From Diabrotica undecimpunctata (taxonomy: Eukaryota > Arthropoda > Insecta > Coleoptera > Chrysomelidae), in assembly GCF_040954645.1 (NCBI RefSeq), contig NC_092805.1, forward strand, positions 72,153,186 to 72,217,185: DNA of 64,000 bases. Reading direction: 5' to 3'. A model generated the notes under the pieces. That model saw only the letters and a list, made by a program, of their open reading frames with translations, was not told the DNA's origin and made no database searches. The position numbers and the translations under genes are program-made. Positions 29,199-42,234 of this stretch are shown one piece after another. Within the stretch, counting starts at the first letter, position 1. Each line of letters starts with the position of its first letter.

Positions 29199-29731
29199 AA
29201 ATATATTCAATGGTTGAATAGCAGAGGTTTTATCGGTCAATAATTGGCAAATAAAAGTCGTCAAATTGATTTATTCGAATATGTTTCGCTTTTATTTTTA
29301 AAAGCATCATCAGTTCACTACAAATAAAAAAGATTTTAGAATATAAGTAAACAACCAACAGGATTCATACTTACAAAAACAATTTGTAGGGTTTTTAGAT
29401 GTTATAAAAACTCTACGATAACTTAACATTAAAGATTAACAACTAAACGAGAGAAACGAAACAAAAACGTTTAGTTTTTAATCTTTAATGTTAAGTTATC
29501 GTAGAGTTTTTATAACATCTAAAAACCCTACAAATTGTTTTTGTAAGTATGAACCCTGTTGGTTGTTTACTTATATTCTAAAATCTTGTTTATTTGTAGT
29601 GAACTGATGATGCTTTTAACAAAATTAAAGCGAAACGTATTCGAATAAATCAATAAAGTAGTTGACGACTTTTATTTGCCAATTATTGACCGATAAAACC
29701 TCTGCTATTCAACCACTGAATATATTTTAAA
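29195..29731. repeat. Large near-perfect palindrome (inverted repeat element)
   Basis: The left arm (29195-29449) and right arm (29468-29731) are reverse complements with only a few differences, separated by an 18-bp spacer. Outer ends read TTTAAAATATATTCARTGGTTGAAT. No ORF is present. The arms contain CTGATGATGCTTTTA...AAAGCGAAAC, which resembles a degenerate hammerhead core. Likely a foldback or MITE-like element, or two copies of one short element head to head. (TA)n flanks it on both sides. Confidence 0.9.
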
Positions 29732-29762
29732 TTTAATCAACGGTCGTATTTTTTGCTATGTC

Positions 29763-29765
<3 letters not shown>

Positions 29766-29853
<88 letters not shown>
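29766..29853. repeat. (TA)n microsatellite
   Basis: A TA tract about 35 bp right of the palindrome. Confidence 0.95.
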
Positions 29854-29856
<3 letters not shown>

Positions 29857-29859
29857 CTT

Positions 29860-30110
29860 TCTCATCTAATCTGATATCCTTATTCTTCCAGATGTTTTCC
29901 AGTCTTCTTACACTGAGTTTAAGGTTTTCATAGCTGGACATTTCTACTCTCAGATACTTGTTTTCTGACTATATTATATCCTTATCCTGCCTTTTTAATT
30001 TCTTTTATAATTTTTCCATTATTGAACAGAAGAGTAGTGGACTATCTCCCTGTCGGATTTCCAAGTTAATATTAACTTCCAATAACAGTTCATTTATAAA
30101 ATCCCTGCAA
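29860..30110 (-). pseudogene. Non-LTR reverse transcriptase fragment
   Basis: The minus strand encodes the motif B segment EIRQGDSPLLFCSIMEKL, then a stop. After a gap follow [16 protein letters not shown] and [19 protein letters not shown]. The latter aligns with the ORF at 55240-55740 (KYLRITLSSYG, LAGCLNNTIWLNRHI), so this belongs to the same family. Motif C lies in the deleted part. Confidence 0.6.
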
Positions 30111-31967
<1,857 letters not shown>

Positions 31968-32510
31968 TATCGGTCTGCTTTCGATGGTTGGCGATCCAAA
32001 TGGCAATTGTAGCTTTGGAAACTGCTGCAAAAAAGATTTCTGTGGATGAACGGTCAAACCATCTCCTCAGGTCTTTCAGCCACGAGTTCGGGCGTCTTTC
32101 AACTGATTTTTTGCCCTACACTTTACCTTCCAATATGATTTCGAGTAATTCATATCTTTCATCTCTCAACACATGACCCAAGTACTGTATTTCTCTCTCT
32201 TTGAATATGCTGAGTAATTCTTTTTGTTTACTCATGCGCCAAAGTACCTTACCATTAGTAACTTTTTGTATCCATGGCATTCTCAGCATCCGTCTATATA
32301 TATACATTTCAAAGGCATCTATTCTTTTTCTGTTTCAGAGTCCATTGTCCTACTTTCACAGCCATACAGTAAAACAGGGAAAACGTAACATCTGATCATT
32401 CGAATTCTAAGCTCCAGAATAAGGTCTAATCTTGTAAAAAATGTTTTCGTGTTCATAAGTGTTTTCCTTGCTTGTTCGATTCTTGGCAGGATTTTTTTTT
32501 GGGTTACACT

Positions 32511-32526
32511 GGCTGTTGCTGTTGCC
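32511..32526 (+). repeat. Target-site duplication, left copy
   Basis: GGCTGTTGCTGTTGCC pairs with GGCTATTGCTATTTGC at 33584-33599, differing at about four positions. It brackets the nested plus-strand RTE. Confidence 0.6.
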
Positions 32527-33556
32527 ACATGAAAAACTAATAGAAGTACTGAGTAACAAAGATATAGACAGACGAGACTTACGAATCAGTATCAATCTGT
32601 ATTGGAATCAAAAGGCCAATATAAAGATAGAAGAACAAAAGTCCGAAAATATAGATATAAAGAGAGGAGTAAGACAGGGCTGTGTTCTGTCACCATTACT
32701 GTTTAACGTGTACAGTGAAGCCATATTCCAGGAAGCGATAGCGGATCTGGGTGATGCAATCTCTGTAAACGGAAGAATAGTAAATAACATAAGATTCGCT
32801 GATGACACTGTTATAATGGCAGACACCCTGGAATCGCTACAAGAATTGGTAAATAGAATTAACGATTATTGCATTAGATACGGACTAAAAATAAATAAGA
32901 GAAAAACTAAATTTATGATTGTCTCAAAAACGCAACATGGAAATGAAAGATTAATGATAGAGCAAACCCAAATAGAAAAAGTAGAGACATACAAATATCT
33001 GGGAACCTGGGTTGATGACAAAAATGACCAAAGCAGAGAAATCAAAGTCCGAATTGAAACTGCAAGGCAAGCATTTGTGAAAATGAAGACAATGCTTACC
33101 AACAGAGACCTTCAGTTGCATCTCAGATTGAGGGCTCTAAGATGTTACATATTTTCTATTTTACTATATGGAATGGAAGCTTGGACATTGAAGAAACAAC
33201 ACATAAGAAAAATAAAAGCGTTCGAAATGTGGTGTTACAGAAGAATATTAAAAATTCAGTGGGTTCAAAGGATTACCAATGCTGAGGTACTACGACGTCT
33301 AAATAAGGAGTTCGAAATTATAAACAGCATAAAAAGAATAAAACTAGAGTATTTGGGTCACATAACCAGAGGAGAAAAATATGAGCTGCTGAGAATTATT
33401 ATGCAAGTCAGGATCCAAGGAAGAAGAAGCATAGGAAGAAGACGCATCTCCTGGCTGAGGAACCTTAGAGAATGGTTTAACTGTAGTTCACTACAACTTT
33501 TCAGAGCAGTAGCCAACAAAGTGACCATAGCCGTTATGATATCCAACCTCCGATAG
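32527..33556 (+). CDS. RTE-type reverse transcriptase, 5'-partial, otherwise open
   Basis: The element-derived frame starts at HEKLIEVLSNKDIDRRDL, after the FDxV part of motif A, so about the N-terminal half is gone. Any upstream ATG belongs to host sequence. Motif B is GVRQGCVLSPLLFNVYSEA, motif C IRFADDTVIMAD, then KINKRKTKFMIVSK, YKYLGTWV and CYIFSILLYGMEAWTLKK. The C-terminus has the RTE signature YLGHITRGEKYEL, GRRRISWLRNLREWF and ends VMISNLR. No stop or frameshift is seen over 343 codons, so the insertion is younger than the copy it interrupts. Confidence 0.8.
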
Positions 33557-33583
33557 GAGATGGAACTTTAAGAAGAAGAAGAA
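32527..33583 (+). mobile_element. RTE-type non-LTR element, 5'-truncated, nested
   Basis: It begins inside the reverse transcriptase and ends with an extremely short 3' UTR and an AAG repeat tail (about 33570-33583). Imperfect target-site duplications lie at 32511-32526 and 33584-33599. Confidence 0.75.
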
Positions 33584-33599
33584 GGCTATTGCTATTTGC
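33584..33599 (+). repeat. Target-site duplication, right copy
   Basis: GGCTATTGCTATTTGC follows the AAG tail and matches 32511-32526 imperfectly. Confidence 0.6.
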
Positions 33600-34149
33600 T
33601 CCCAAATATTTTATGGAAGTTATTTGTCCTATTATTTGTCCCTTGGCCTAGAAATGTACGTTTGTTGGTGTCTTTGAAAATACTAGAATTTTAGTTTTGG
33701 AAACATTTAGATGTAAACATTTCGCTATGACGAACTACCGCATTTATTATATTTTGTAGTTCTTGTGCGTTGCTTGCCATTGTGGTATGGTATCATCAGT
33801 GTACCTGATGTTGTCTATGCTGGTTCCGTTAATCTTTATTCCACCTTGAATTTTATCTAATGCTTTTCTGAATATAGATTTCGAATACAGATTAAATAAT
33901 AGTGGTGATAAGACGCAACCTTGTCGCACTCCTCGTCGGATTCGTATATCTTCGATTGTTTATGCTCTATTTCAATTATTGACGTTTGGTGCCAATATAG
34001 TTTCTAATGTTCTGAGTGTCACTCATCTGAAACTCACACTTCATGTAAATTCGTGTATGAATAATTCTGAGAAAAGTTTTAAGGACATGAGATATCATGC
34101 TTAATATTCAGTCATCGCAGTGTGAGGCATTGGATTTTTTTGGTAATGT

Positions 34150-34845
34150 TACGAGTGTTGATTTTAGCCAGTCTGATGGCTAAACTCGGTCTCTACCTTA
34201 GGGTAATATTATGGGGGTAGAAAATTGGGGACAGAAACTATGGGGGCGAAGATAGAGCAAGCAAAACAATCGTTACTTGTGCGAACGGCACTCAGGGGGT
34301 TGTTTAAGAGCTGGGGTCGTGGGTAAGTAAAAGACAAGGGGTCGGATTGGGGCAACTACAAAAAAATGAAACAAAGGGGTTACTTACGTAAATCTCCTGG
34401 ACAACTGGACAATTAAGACAACAAGAAAGGGCTTCTACAAAGAAGATGTAAAAATACATAAAGGGTTAGGAGATTTCTAAAATAAATACAAACAAATGGA
34501 TCAGAGAAACAAATCAAAACGTTTATTTTTGTCTCATACAAACAGTTATCAACATATAAATGGCATAAAAAATATACTATATAAATAGTTGCCAAATACA
34601 GAATAAAAAAACTTACATGTGTTCGTTTACAAACTCCAGGTGTTGGAGATACTACAAAAACTTACAAATGTTACCGCACAGAGATTAACCTTTTTTTTTT
34701 TTAAACAAACAAACCAATAAATATCGAAAAAAAATAAAGCTAGCTGTCATATGTTAACATTAAATTAAAAAAAACAATTAAAACGACAGCTAAGTTAACC
34801 ATAAAATTTACAATTTATTAATTATTACAAATCCTTTTAAATTTT
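34150..34845. repeat. Dispersed repeat, copy A, left part
   Basis: The sequence is homologous to segments of 38945-40440. Shared phrases include GCAAGCAAAACAAT/GTAAGCAAAACAAA, GGCACTCAG, AGCTGGG-TCGTGG, TCTCCTGGACAACTGG, TTTCTAAAATAA and GCTAGCTGTCATATGT. It lacks the 39180-39830 segment of copy B. Copy A resumes at 37952 after an RTE insertion. The element type is unknown; no ORF is supported. Confidence 0.65.
34833..34845. repeat. Target-site duplication, left copy
   Basis: CCTTTTAAATTTT is identical to 37952-37964, on the other side of the full-length RTE. Confidence 0.85.
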
Positions 34846-34873
34846 CATCATCATCATCTTGGTGCTACAGCCC

Positions 34874-36408
34874 TTAGAGGGCCTCGACCTTCTCAAGCTT
34901 TCTACGCCAATCTATTCTGTCCCTCGCTTGCATTTTCCAGTTGCCGACTCCGATCTTCTCGGCATTTTGTGTTACAACGTCCATCCACCTCAGCTTTGGT
35001 CTACCCCGTCTTCTCATTCCCACGGGTTGCGCTGTTAGAATCTTTTTTATCATGTTTGACTCAGGGGCCCGGGCTACATGTCCTGCCCACTGCAGGCGGT
35101 TTCGCTTAATTATAGTGGTAATATCTTTACCACCAAACGTATGCTTGTAGATATTCTGCAGTTCAAAGTTATATCTACGCCTCCATATTCCGTTCTCACA
35201 GACCGCTCCGAATATCTTGCGTAGCACCTTTCTTTCAGAAATGGATAGAGCGGATTCATCTGTTTTCGTTAGCGTCCATGTCTCTGATCCATATGTGAGA
35301 ACGGGGACTATCAGTGTTCTATACAGCCTTATACGAGTTTTTTGAGACAGACGTTTGTTAGCTAAGTACTTTGATAGACCATGATAACACCTGTTTGCAA
35401 TTATTATTCGCCCTTTTATTTCCTCAGATGTGTTATTATTGGGGTTAACCGATGTCCCTAGATATATGAACTCTTTGACTGCTTCGATTGGTTCGACTGT
35501 TTTGGTCATTGATGTTTAAATTTGTGTCAACATTTCCAGCTCTTGTGTTTGTGTTAGTCGCCATGAATTTGGTTTTATTTTGATTTATCTGTAACCCCAT
35601 TCGTTCTGCTGCTGCTACTAGCTCGGTTAGGATTTCCGCAGTTCTCGCCCTAGCTCTTGTTATAATGTCCACGTCGTCTGCATATGCTAGAATTTGGACT
35701 GATCTATTAAATATTGTTCCCCTGCTATCTAAATTAGCGTCTCGTACAACTTTTTCTAAGGCGACATTAAAAAGCTGACACGCCAGCGCATCTCCCTGCC
35801 TTAACTCCCTATGTATTTGAAATGGGATTGACGAGTCGTTTTGAATTTTTACTGCTGATAGCATCTTTGCCATTGTCACTTTCATCAAACATATGAGTTT
35901 TTTTGGAATTCCTAACTCATTCAAAGCGTTGTAAAGACTTGGTCTTAAGACACTGTCATATGCCGCTTTAAAATCGACAAAAATATGATACATATCTATG
36001 TTAAACTCTTGCGCTTTTTCGAGGATCTGTCGTAGTGTAAAGATCTGGTTAATGGTTAAACGTCCACGCCTGAATCCCGCCTGATATTCTCCTAGAAACA
36101 TTTCAGTATAAGGCTTTAATCTCTCGTGCAAAATATTTGACAATATCTTGTATGCTGTATTTAGGAGAGTTATTCCGCGGTAATTATTGCATTCCAGTTG
36201 GTTTCCCTTTTTGTGTAACGGGCAAATTAAGCCTAAGCTCCATTCTTCAGGCATTTGCTCCTCAGACCAAATTCTACAAACAATTTCTCGCATCACCTTG
36301 GTGAGCTGCTCTCCACCGTGCTTAAATAACTCTGCTGGGATGCCATCGCTACCTGGGGACCTATGGTTCCTTAGTTTTTCTATAGATATTTTCACTTCAT
36401 CTACCTAG
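34874..36408 (-). pseudogene. RTE reverse transcriptase
   Basis: It begins after a TAG at about 36406 with VDEVKISIEKLRNHRSPGSDG, then NNYRGITLLNTAYKILS, FRRGRLTINQIFTLRQ, HIFVDFKAAYDSVLRP (motif A), ELRQGDALACQLFN (motif B) and ILAYADDVDIITR (motif C). A frameshift at about 35450-35510 moves to the second ORF, with FIYLGTSVNPNN, LIVPVLTYGSETWTL, RNRLQWAGHVARAPE and GRPKLRWMDVV. This C-terminus is typical of insect RTE-like elements, often annotated from their proteins as craniofacial-development-protein-2-like. Confidence 0.8.
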
Positions 36409-36653
36409 GGGGCTTCCACGAGTTCCTCATTTCGGTATTCCAGCTCTATATTGTTAGTAGGTTCCCCTTCCAGCAACTCTCGAAAGTGCTCTACCCATCG
36501 TAAAAGGATATCCTCTTTGTTGGTAAGTAAGTTACCTTCTTTATCATTACAATAGTTGATTCTTGGTTTGAATTCTTTTCTAGTAATATTATTTGATGAT
36601 AGAACTTTCTTGTTTCTCCGTGACTCATATGGCTTTCGAGCCGTTCTAATATG

Positions 36654-37645
36654 TCATTTTCCGAGTCTCGTTTCTTTTTTCGGTGTATGCGTTTTTCCTC
36701 TCTTCTTAAGAGAGTCTAATTTCAGAGCCTCCTTGCAGTTGTTCCACATTTCCGTGCTTGATTGGTCGACTGCCCACGTGTGTTCTAGGGTTTCTTTTAT
36801 ATGTGACTGGAACTGTTTCTCTTTGTTTTCATTTTTTAGCATATGTAAATTATATTTTACTTGTCTAGTGCCCCTTTCTTTCTTGGCATTGGAAATTCTT
36901 TGTCGTAACTTAGCCCTTACCATGAAATGGTCTGAGTCAATATTTGCGCCTCTGTAACTTCTTACGTCCATTAGGTTTGTAAAGTGCCTTCTGTCAATTA
37001 TAACATGGTCAATTTGATTTGTGGTGCGTCCATTTGGTGATATCCAAGTTGCTTTATGGATATTCTTATGATTAAAACATGTACTTCCCACAAAATAAAT
37101 CTTTGGAAGCTGCCATACTAATAAGCCTTGAACCATTGTCATAAGTAACGCCGTGAAGGCTGTGTTTACCAATATAATCTTGGTAGCATATATCTTTTCC
37201 TATCTGGGCGTTCATGTCTCCAATGATTATTTTAATATCGTTTTTGGCACAGTTATTATATGCTCTTTCGAGATCTTCGTAGAATAGATCTTTAATTTCT
37301 TCGTCTTTTCCCTCGGTTGGCGCGTGCACGTTGATCAGGCATATGTTGAAAAATTTTCCTTTTATTCGAAGGATGCATACCCGATCATTTATGGCTTTAA
37401 AACCAATAATAAAATTTTTGATTTTCTTTGATACTAGGAACGCGGTTCCGAACTCATGTCGGTTCGGGTTGCAGCTGTAATATATATCATGTTCTTTTTT
37501 CTGCATAATGCCGGTTTCTGTCCATCTCATCTCTTGAATGGCTGCAATGTCTATTCTATATTTTAGGAGTTGATCTTGCAGCAGCTTCAGTCCCGCTGTC
37601 CTATACAGCGTTCTTACATTCCAAGTACTGATCTTTAAATCATTG
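36654..37645 (-). pseudogene. RTE APE-type endonuclease
   Basis: It starts at about KISTWNVRTLYRTAG, continues with IAAIQEMRW (metal-binding glutamate), YYSCNPNRHEFGTAFLVSK, LINVHAPTEGKDEE and IIIGDMNAQIG (catalytic Asp/Asn). After a frameshift near 37100 follow NQIDHVIIDRRH and SDHFMV, the C-terminal Ser-Asp-His motif. Beyond 36654 the linker to the reverse transcriptase has several stops. All catalytic blocks are recognisable but not in one frame. Confidence 0.8.
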
Positions 37646-37951
37646 TCCTTAGTTCGGTGCGTGGGTCGTCGTCTTGAATTCAGTGCGGCTTTTCTATCTC
37701 GAGATTTCGTAACAATAGGTTTTTATGTGATGAGGGAGTTAGCCTCTTGCCCAACCCCCTTTTCGGAGGATCATTTCTCCCTTCCTCGTCAGCCCTGACG
37801 AGGGGCTAACTTTCCACTAGGGTTGATTACCCAGTCTCCAGTAGGGTTGCTCAGGTTTACCGGGGTTCACCCGTGTGATCCGGATCACACCTCTCGGAGG
37901 TGAGGATAGGAATTGAGTAGGAGAGGCTAGAGGCGTTATCTGGAAGCAACG

Positions 37952-38070
37952 CCTTTTAAATTTTAATGAAAGCAATTATTACTTTTACCAAAAAAATGTC
38001 TGCCTTTACTTTAAAATTAATATGTTAAATGTTACCTTGATTTCACTGTTTCGCACTTAATTTAAAAAAA
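37952..38070. repeat. Dispersed repeat, copy A, right part, with target-site duplication
   Basis: It begins with CCTTTTAAATTTT, the right target-site duplication. It continues GAAAGCAATTATTACTTTTACCAAAAAAATGTCTGCCTTTACTTTAAAATTA, which matches about 40440-40500 of copy B. Confidence 0.8.
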
Positions 38071-38477
38071 AACTTGTTAAACATCTATGGGACATCTATC
38101 TGGACATATTCTCCAACAGGGACAAAGTAACCATTTCTATACTCAGGGACGAACAATCAAGAGATGTAGAATTAGGTTCGGTGGAGGAAGCAAGCTGACG
38201 ACGGGGACATCCTATATAATAATTTTCAAAAGTTTCTTCAGTTCCGGTGTACTGCACAAATCTTAGGGTGATTACTCTGTTCTAAACTGCCATTATGCAA
38301 AGAGTATTATCACCTTAACCGGTCTTAAGACATTACACAAAGAAATTGAATCGACTCGCGATTCAAAATCGCCCAAACATCTATCTACTCTGAAGTTTCT
38401 TGCTTGACTCTTCTAATGCGTTAGATTTTACAAATTCAACTAAAATAAATTTCCCTTCACGTCTCCAGCCAGTTTTG
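38071..38477. other. No gene recognised
   Basis: AT-rich sequence without supported features. Confidence 0.35.
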
Positions 38478-38590
38478 GTCTATGAACCTAAACAAACAAT
38501 CTACCCTTCTTGACCTCATTCTTAGCAACGAACCGACAAAAAAACATCTTGATTATTTACATTTAAATTGGGTAACTGGAAATAAATTCG
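38478..38590 (+). pseudogene. Possible APE-endonuclease fragment of a Jockey/CR1-type element
   Basis: A short open stretch reads MNLNKQSTLLDLILSNEPTK, resembling the conserved LDLxLTNxP segment of APE endonucleases in Jockey/CR1-type elements. It has no other support. Confidence 0.3.
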
Positions 38591-38720
38591 TCGAAATAAC
38601 ACATAACACGTATTATATTGATTATTTTAACTTCGTAACTTAGATTTTTCTTTGGGAGATTTAAATGTAAACAAATCGTTGTTCAGCGACAAAAAAAATC
38701 TTGAAATATTATATATATTT

Positions 38721-38942
38721 TCATTCATATACATTATATATGAATATGGTGTTATATATCTTATTAAATGGTGCTGGTATTAAGTCCAGGCTTTTACTTT
38801 CATCGTCTGCAATTAATTTAAGTATTTCGACATTGATATTGTCTAGACCGGTAGCTTTTTCATTTTTCTGAGCTTTTACTGCATAAATAACTTCTTTTTT
38901 TGTTATCTTTGAACCTTTTTTATTTATTAGTGGCAGAGACAA
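38721..38942 (-). pseudogene. Non-LTR reverse transcriptase N-terminal fragment
   Basis: The minus strand reads ITKKEVIYAVKAQKNEKATG followed by LDNINVEILKLI. This is the K(A/S)xGxDxIxxE(I/L)LK block that opens RTE/L1-type reverse transcriptases, with the tail of the preceding linker. It is cut off on both sides. Confidence 0.6.
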
Positions 38943-38944
38943 TA

Positions 38945-40530
38945 GGCGAATGATAGCCGAAAGGCAAGGTGGACGAAGGAGCTTATTCCCGATCTAAGGC
39001 CGTGGTGGGAATGGAAGTTCAGAAAACTTTTAACGAAAATATTATGCCTACCATAGTGTAAGATTATAAGGGTTTGAAAATTAGGACAGAATTTACTGGA
39101 AGCGAAAATAGGGTAAGCAAAACAAATCAAAACTTATGCGGGCGGCACTCAGTGGTTAATTGGAGAGCTGGGTCGTGGATAGTTGCTCTGAACCAAAACA
39201 AAAATCTTTCCCGTCCTCGACAATAGTTAGAGCAGTGGCTATACCGTTCTGATAAGACCTAAAGAGACAGAAACTGAATTTACTACGAATTTTGACCATG
39301 ATGCACGGCATGTGGAATGCAATTTTAGATTCCCTTGCCGAGTAATTTATCAAGCTGTTTGCTTTGCAAGTTTTAGAAAGCATAGTGGTAAAAATTTGAA
39401 TTCGGTTTAGCCAGGTAGAAATGGTTTGATTTCTCTTTTTGTTTTTAGATGGCGTAGTTACGTCCGTATATAATTATTTTGATAACTATTGTCTAGGACG
39501 GGAAAAATTTTTGTTTTGGTTCAGAGCAGTGGCTATACCGTTTTGAGGAGACATAAACAGGTCGAAATACGTATAAGCGGCTTGTAACTGCCCTGTATCG
39601 AAACAAAAATCTAATACCGTCATTTTGTTTTATTACTTTACTCCGTTTGGAGTACCAGAAACTGAATTCACTACGAATATTGACCATGATGAACGGCATG
39701 TGGAATGCAATTTTAGATTCCCTTGCCTAGTTATTTATCAAGCTGTTTGCTTTGCAAGTTTTGGAAAGCACAGTGGTAAAAATTTTGAATTCGGTTTCGC
39801 CAGGTAGAAATGTTTTGATTTCTCTTTTTGTTAATTACGTAAATCACCTGGACAACTGGGCAAATAGGAACAACAAGAAAAAGACTTCTAGCTATTTGAA
39901 AGAAGCACGCCGCTCCGAAGAAACCTGAACTTGCTGGATTTAGGAAAAATATCCCTAAAATAAAAAAGGCATCAAAGGGTAGGGAGATTATTCTAAAATA
40001 AGGTACATAAAATAGTTCAGAGAAATGAAATAAACATTTATTTCTCTCTCAAACAAACAGTTACATATACAGATAAGCAGAAGTAATTACGATATTTATA
40101 TTTACATGGGTTTATATCAAAATAAAACAAAACTTACATATATCCTATCTGTTTACAAACTCACAAGTGGGAATTGCTACAAAACTTACAAAACTGTTAT
40201 TAGGTTATTTATAACTGTGACAGAAATAGATTATCATAATTAAAGATATCTTTTTAAAATGAAAATCCCATAAAGGTTAACCTTTTCTACAAACAAACAA
40301 AAAATAAAAAATGTCACAACAAATTAAAGGCTAGCTGTCATATGTCAACATTTAATTTTGATGACAAAGAACAATTAGATTGACAGCATAACCACACCCT
40401 AAGATTTTGCAATATTTTATTATTAAAAATTTAATTTGTTATAAAAGCAATAATTATTACTTTAGCAAAAAAATGTCTATCTTTACTTTAAAATTTAATC
40501 ACTTAAAAAGTTACCTGAATTTCACGGTTT
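38945..40530. repeat. Dispersed repeat, copy B
   Basis: This is the longer relative of copy A. It contains an extra block of about 650 bp (39180-39830) made of two direct copies of a module. The right half (39840-40530) parallels copy A through GGACAACTGG, the AAACATTTATTT-CTC-CAAACAAACAGTTA segment and the GCTAGCTGTCATATGTCAACATTTAA segment, and across the site where copy A carries the RTE. The element class is not identified. Confidence 0.65.
39211..39815. repeat. Two direct copies of a conserved module of about 190 bp
   Basis: Copies at about 39268-39430 and 39656-39815 share GAAACTGAATTYACTACGAATWTTGACCATGATG, CGGCATGTGGAATGCAATTTTAGATTCCCTTGCC, ATCAAGCTGTTTGCTTTGCAAGTTTT and GCCAGGTAGAAATG. 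Both are preceded by GCAGTGGCTATACCGTT. A 60-codon ORF crosses the second copy, but the first copy has stops in that frame. Confidence 0.75.
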
Positions 40531-41147
40531 AACTTTAAATTTCTGAAACCATAACTGGAAATATAACTGGGGTTGAACTCTCTGCCACACGATCAAATAC
40601 AAACTGCTCGGGAACAGAACAAGAACAAAGCGAGGTTGAAGGGGACACTTATGCAAATCTTGAAAACGGGAACCATCTTATTTACTTTTCAGATGTTAAT
40701 ACAAATTTTTAGAAGTTAAAAACAGTGGTCACTCTTCCAAATTCGACATATTACAAAGAGTGAAAATTCCACTATTTTCTACAAATTTTTGCGGGTCTCT
40801 TTACCGACACACTAAAACGTCTGCATACTCTCGTTACCCATTTCAACCTGACCTGAATTCCCCTCAGCCGATCTTTCTGTCTCCACCGGCCGGCTGCTAT
40901 CCCCCTTTTTTAACTAAAAACTCGTTCTCGCAACCAAATTCTTGACAAACAGGGTATCTAACTTTGAATCAAAACAACTCTTTTAAATTGTAGTAAACAC
41001 GTACCAATCGATAAAATCATATTTTCGTTGTAGTTAAAAACTGTATTTTGGAATTAGGGGTGTTTTCTTTACATCACAATATAACCAGAATCAGCGAAAT
41101 ATTATACTTGGCCAGGAACGTACAAGGAAATTGTTATACCTTAAATA
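40531..41147. other. No gene recognised
   Basis: Includes a C/T-richer patch (about 40850-40925). The short ORF at 40760-40945 has no supporting feature. Confidence 0.35.
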
Positions 41148-42141
41148 TTGAATAGTTTAGGAATTTCAACATGTTACAAACTAGACTACTTCCTGATGCA
41201 GTTTCTGACCGGATATGGTAGTTTTAGTACCTTCACAAATAGAATAGGCAAATCTGCCTTGGCATACTGTACTGTTTGTGGGGTACCGGATGCTCCCGCC
41301 CACATTTTTAACTGCCAGAGATGGATAAATGAGATAGAAGATTTCGCGAGGTGAATGTGTTTCGGGCTGGATAAAAGAAACATGGTAAACAGAATGTTGA
41401 GAGGAGGGAAAGAATGGAGACAAGTATATTGTCTGATTTCTGGGGTTATAAAGAAAGAGGAGCAGGTGGCAGAGGAGGAAATTACGAGGGATCTGAAATT
41501 TATTGTTAATAATATTTATTAGTTTATGGCCTATTGTCTAAAATATTTTCTAATTTACGGTAATAGGTATGGTTATTTAGTTTTATTTAGTTATCTATTA
41601 AGTTTTTAGTTTTTTATTTTAGTTGCTTATTGAGTGGCAAGCCCACCTCTCTGGAACGGTGATTGTTGGCGAAATAAATTTTATTCTTAACACAATATAT
41701 TTTAACATATTTTATGTATTGTGTGACACAATGTGTTCTATGAAATTAAAATTCCAATGCCTCCGCGTTGTGAGAAAAAAAAAGTTCGTTATAAAATGTC
41801 GGGCAAAAAGGGTGAATTCTGGTCAGTCCAATAAAAATTGTATTTTATAATAGAAAAATATAAATTAAGTTACATAAAAATATAAGTGGCTCTTCCCTTT
41901 GGGAATCCAATCAGTTAAGTGTAAGTTGTGTTTGTGAAAATAAAGGTTTTATCGTGAAAAGTTGCCTAAATTATTCCTAGCGTTATCACCAGCAAAACTT
42001 CTTTAATGTTGTAAAATTCCAACAGTGGTTAAGGTTTTAGCCGAATACGGTTAATCCGGCACTACTCTGGGGTCTTCTGGCATAGTATCCTACTCGGCCG
42101 AAATAAGTCGGTCTTGCTCCGTGACGTAGATGCCCAAAAAA
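41148..42141 (+). mobile_element. R1-clade non-LTR element, 3' fragment
   Basis: The coding remnant (41148-41530) reads LDYFLMQFLTGYGSFSTFTNRIGK followed by CTVCGVPDAPAHIFNCQRW, the C-terminal C-C-H-C finger of R1-type ORF2. It is homologous to residues at 60520-60680. A stop follows at 41352 and frames shift after it. The downstream stretch to AAAAAA at 42135-42141 may be the 3' UTR and poly(A) tail; that assignment is inference. Confidence 0.5.
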
Positions 42142-42234
42142 GATTTCCCCCACCGTTTCCTGTCAGAATTCAATGAATACCATCTTAGTCTTTTACTGGA
42201 TCACGGCAATTAAAAAAAAGATAATCCGTGGATG
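42142..42234. other. Short spacer
   Basis: Nothing recognised between the R1-like fragment and the RTE fragment. Confidence 0.3.

Larger units (their letters stand above)
34846..37951 (-). mobile_element. Full-length RTE-type retrotransposon
   Basis: The 3.1-kb element has a perfect 13-bp target-site duplication. On the minus strand there is a 5' UTR (about 37950-37650), an APE endonuclease, a reverse transcriptase, and a short 3' UTR ending in an ATG/GAT trinucleotide tail (ATGATGATGATG). It interrupts a dispersed repeat whose uninterrupted relative is at about 40440. Coding frames are damaged by frameshifts and a stop. Confidence 0.85.
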
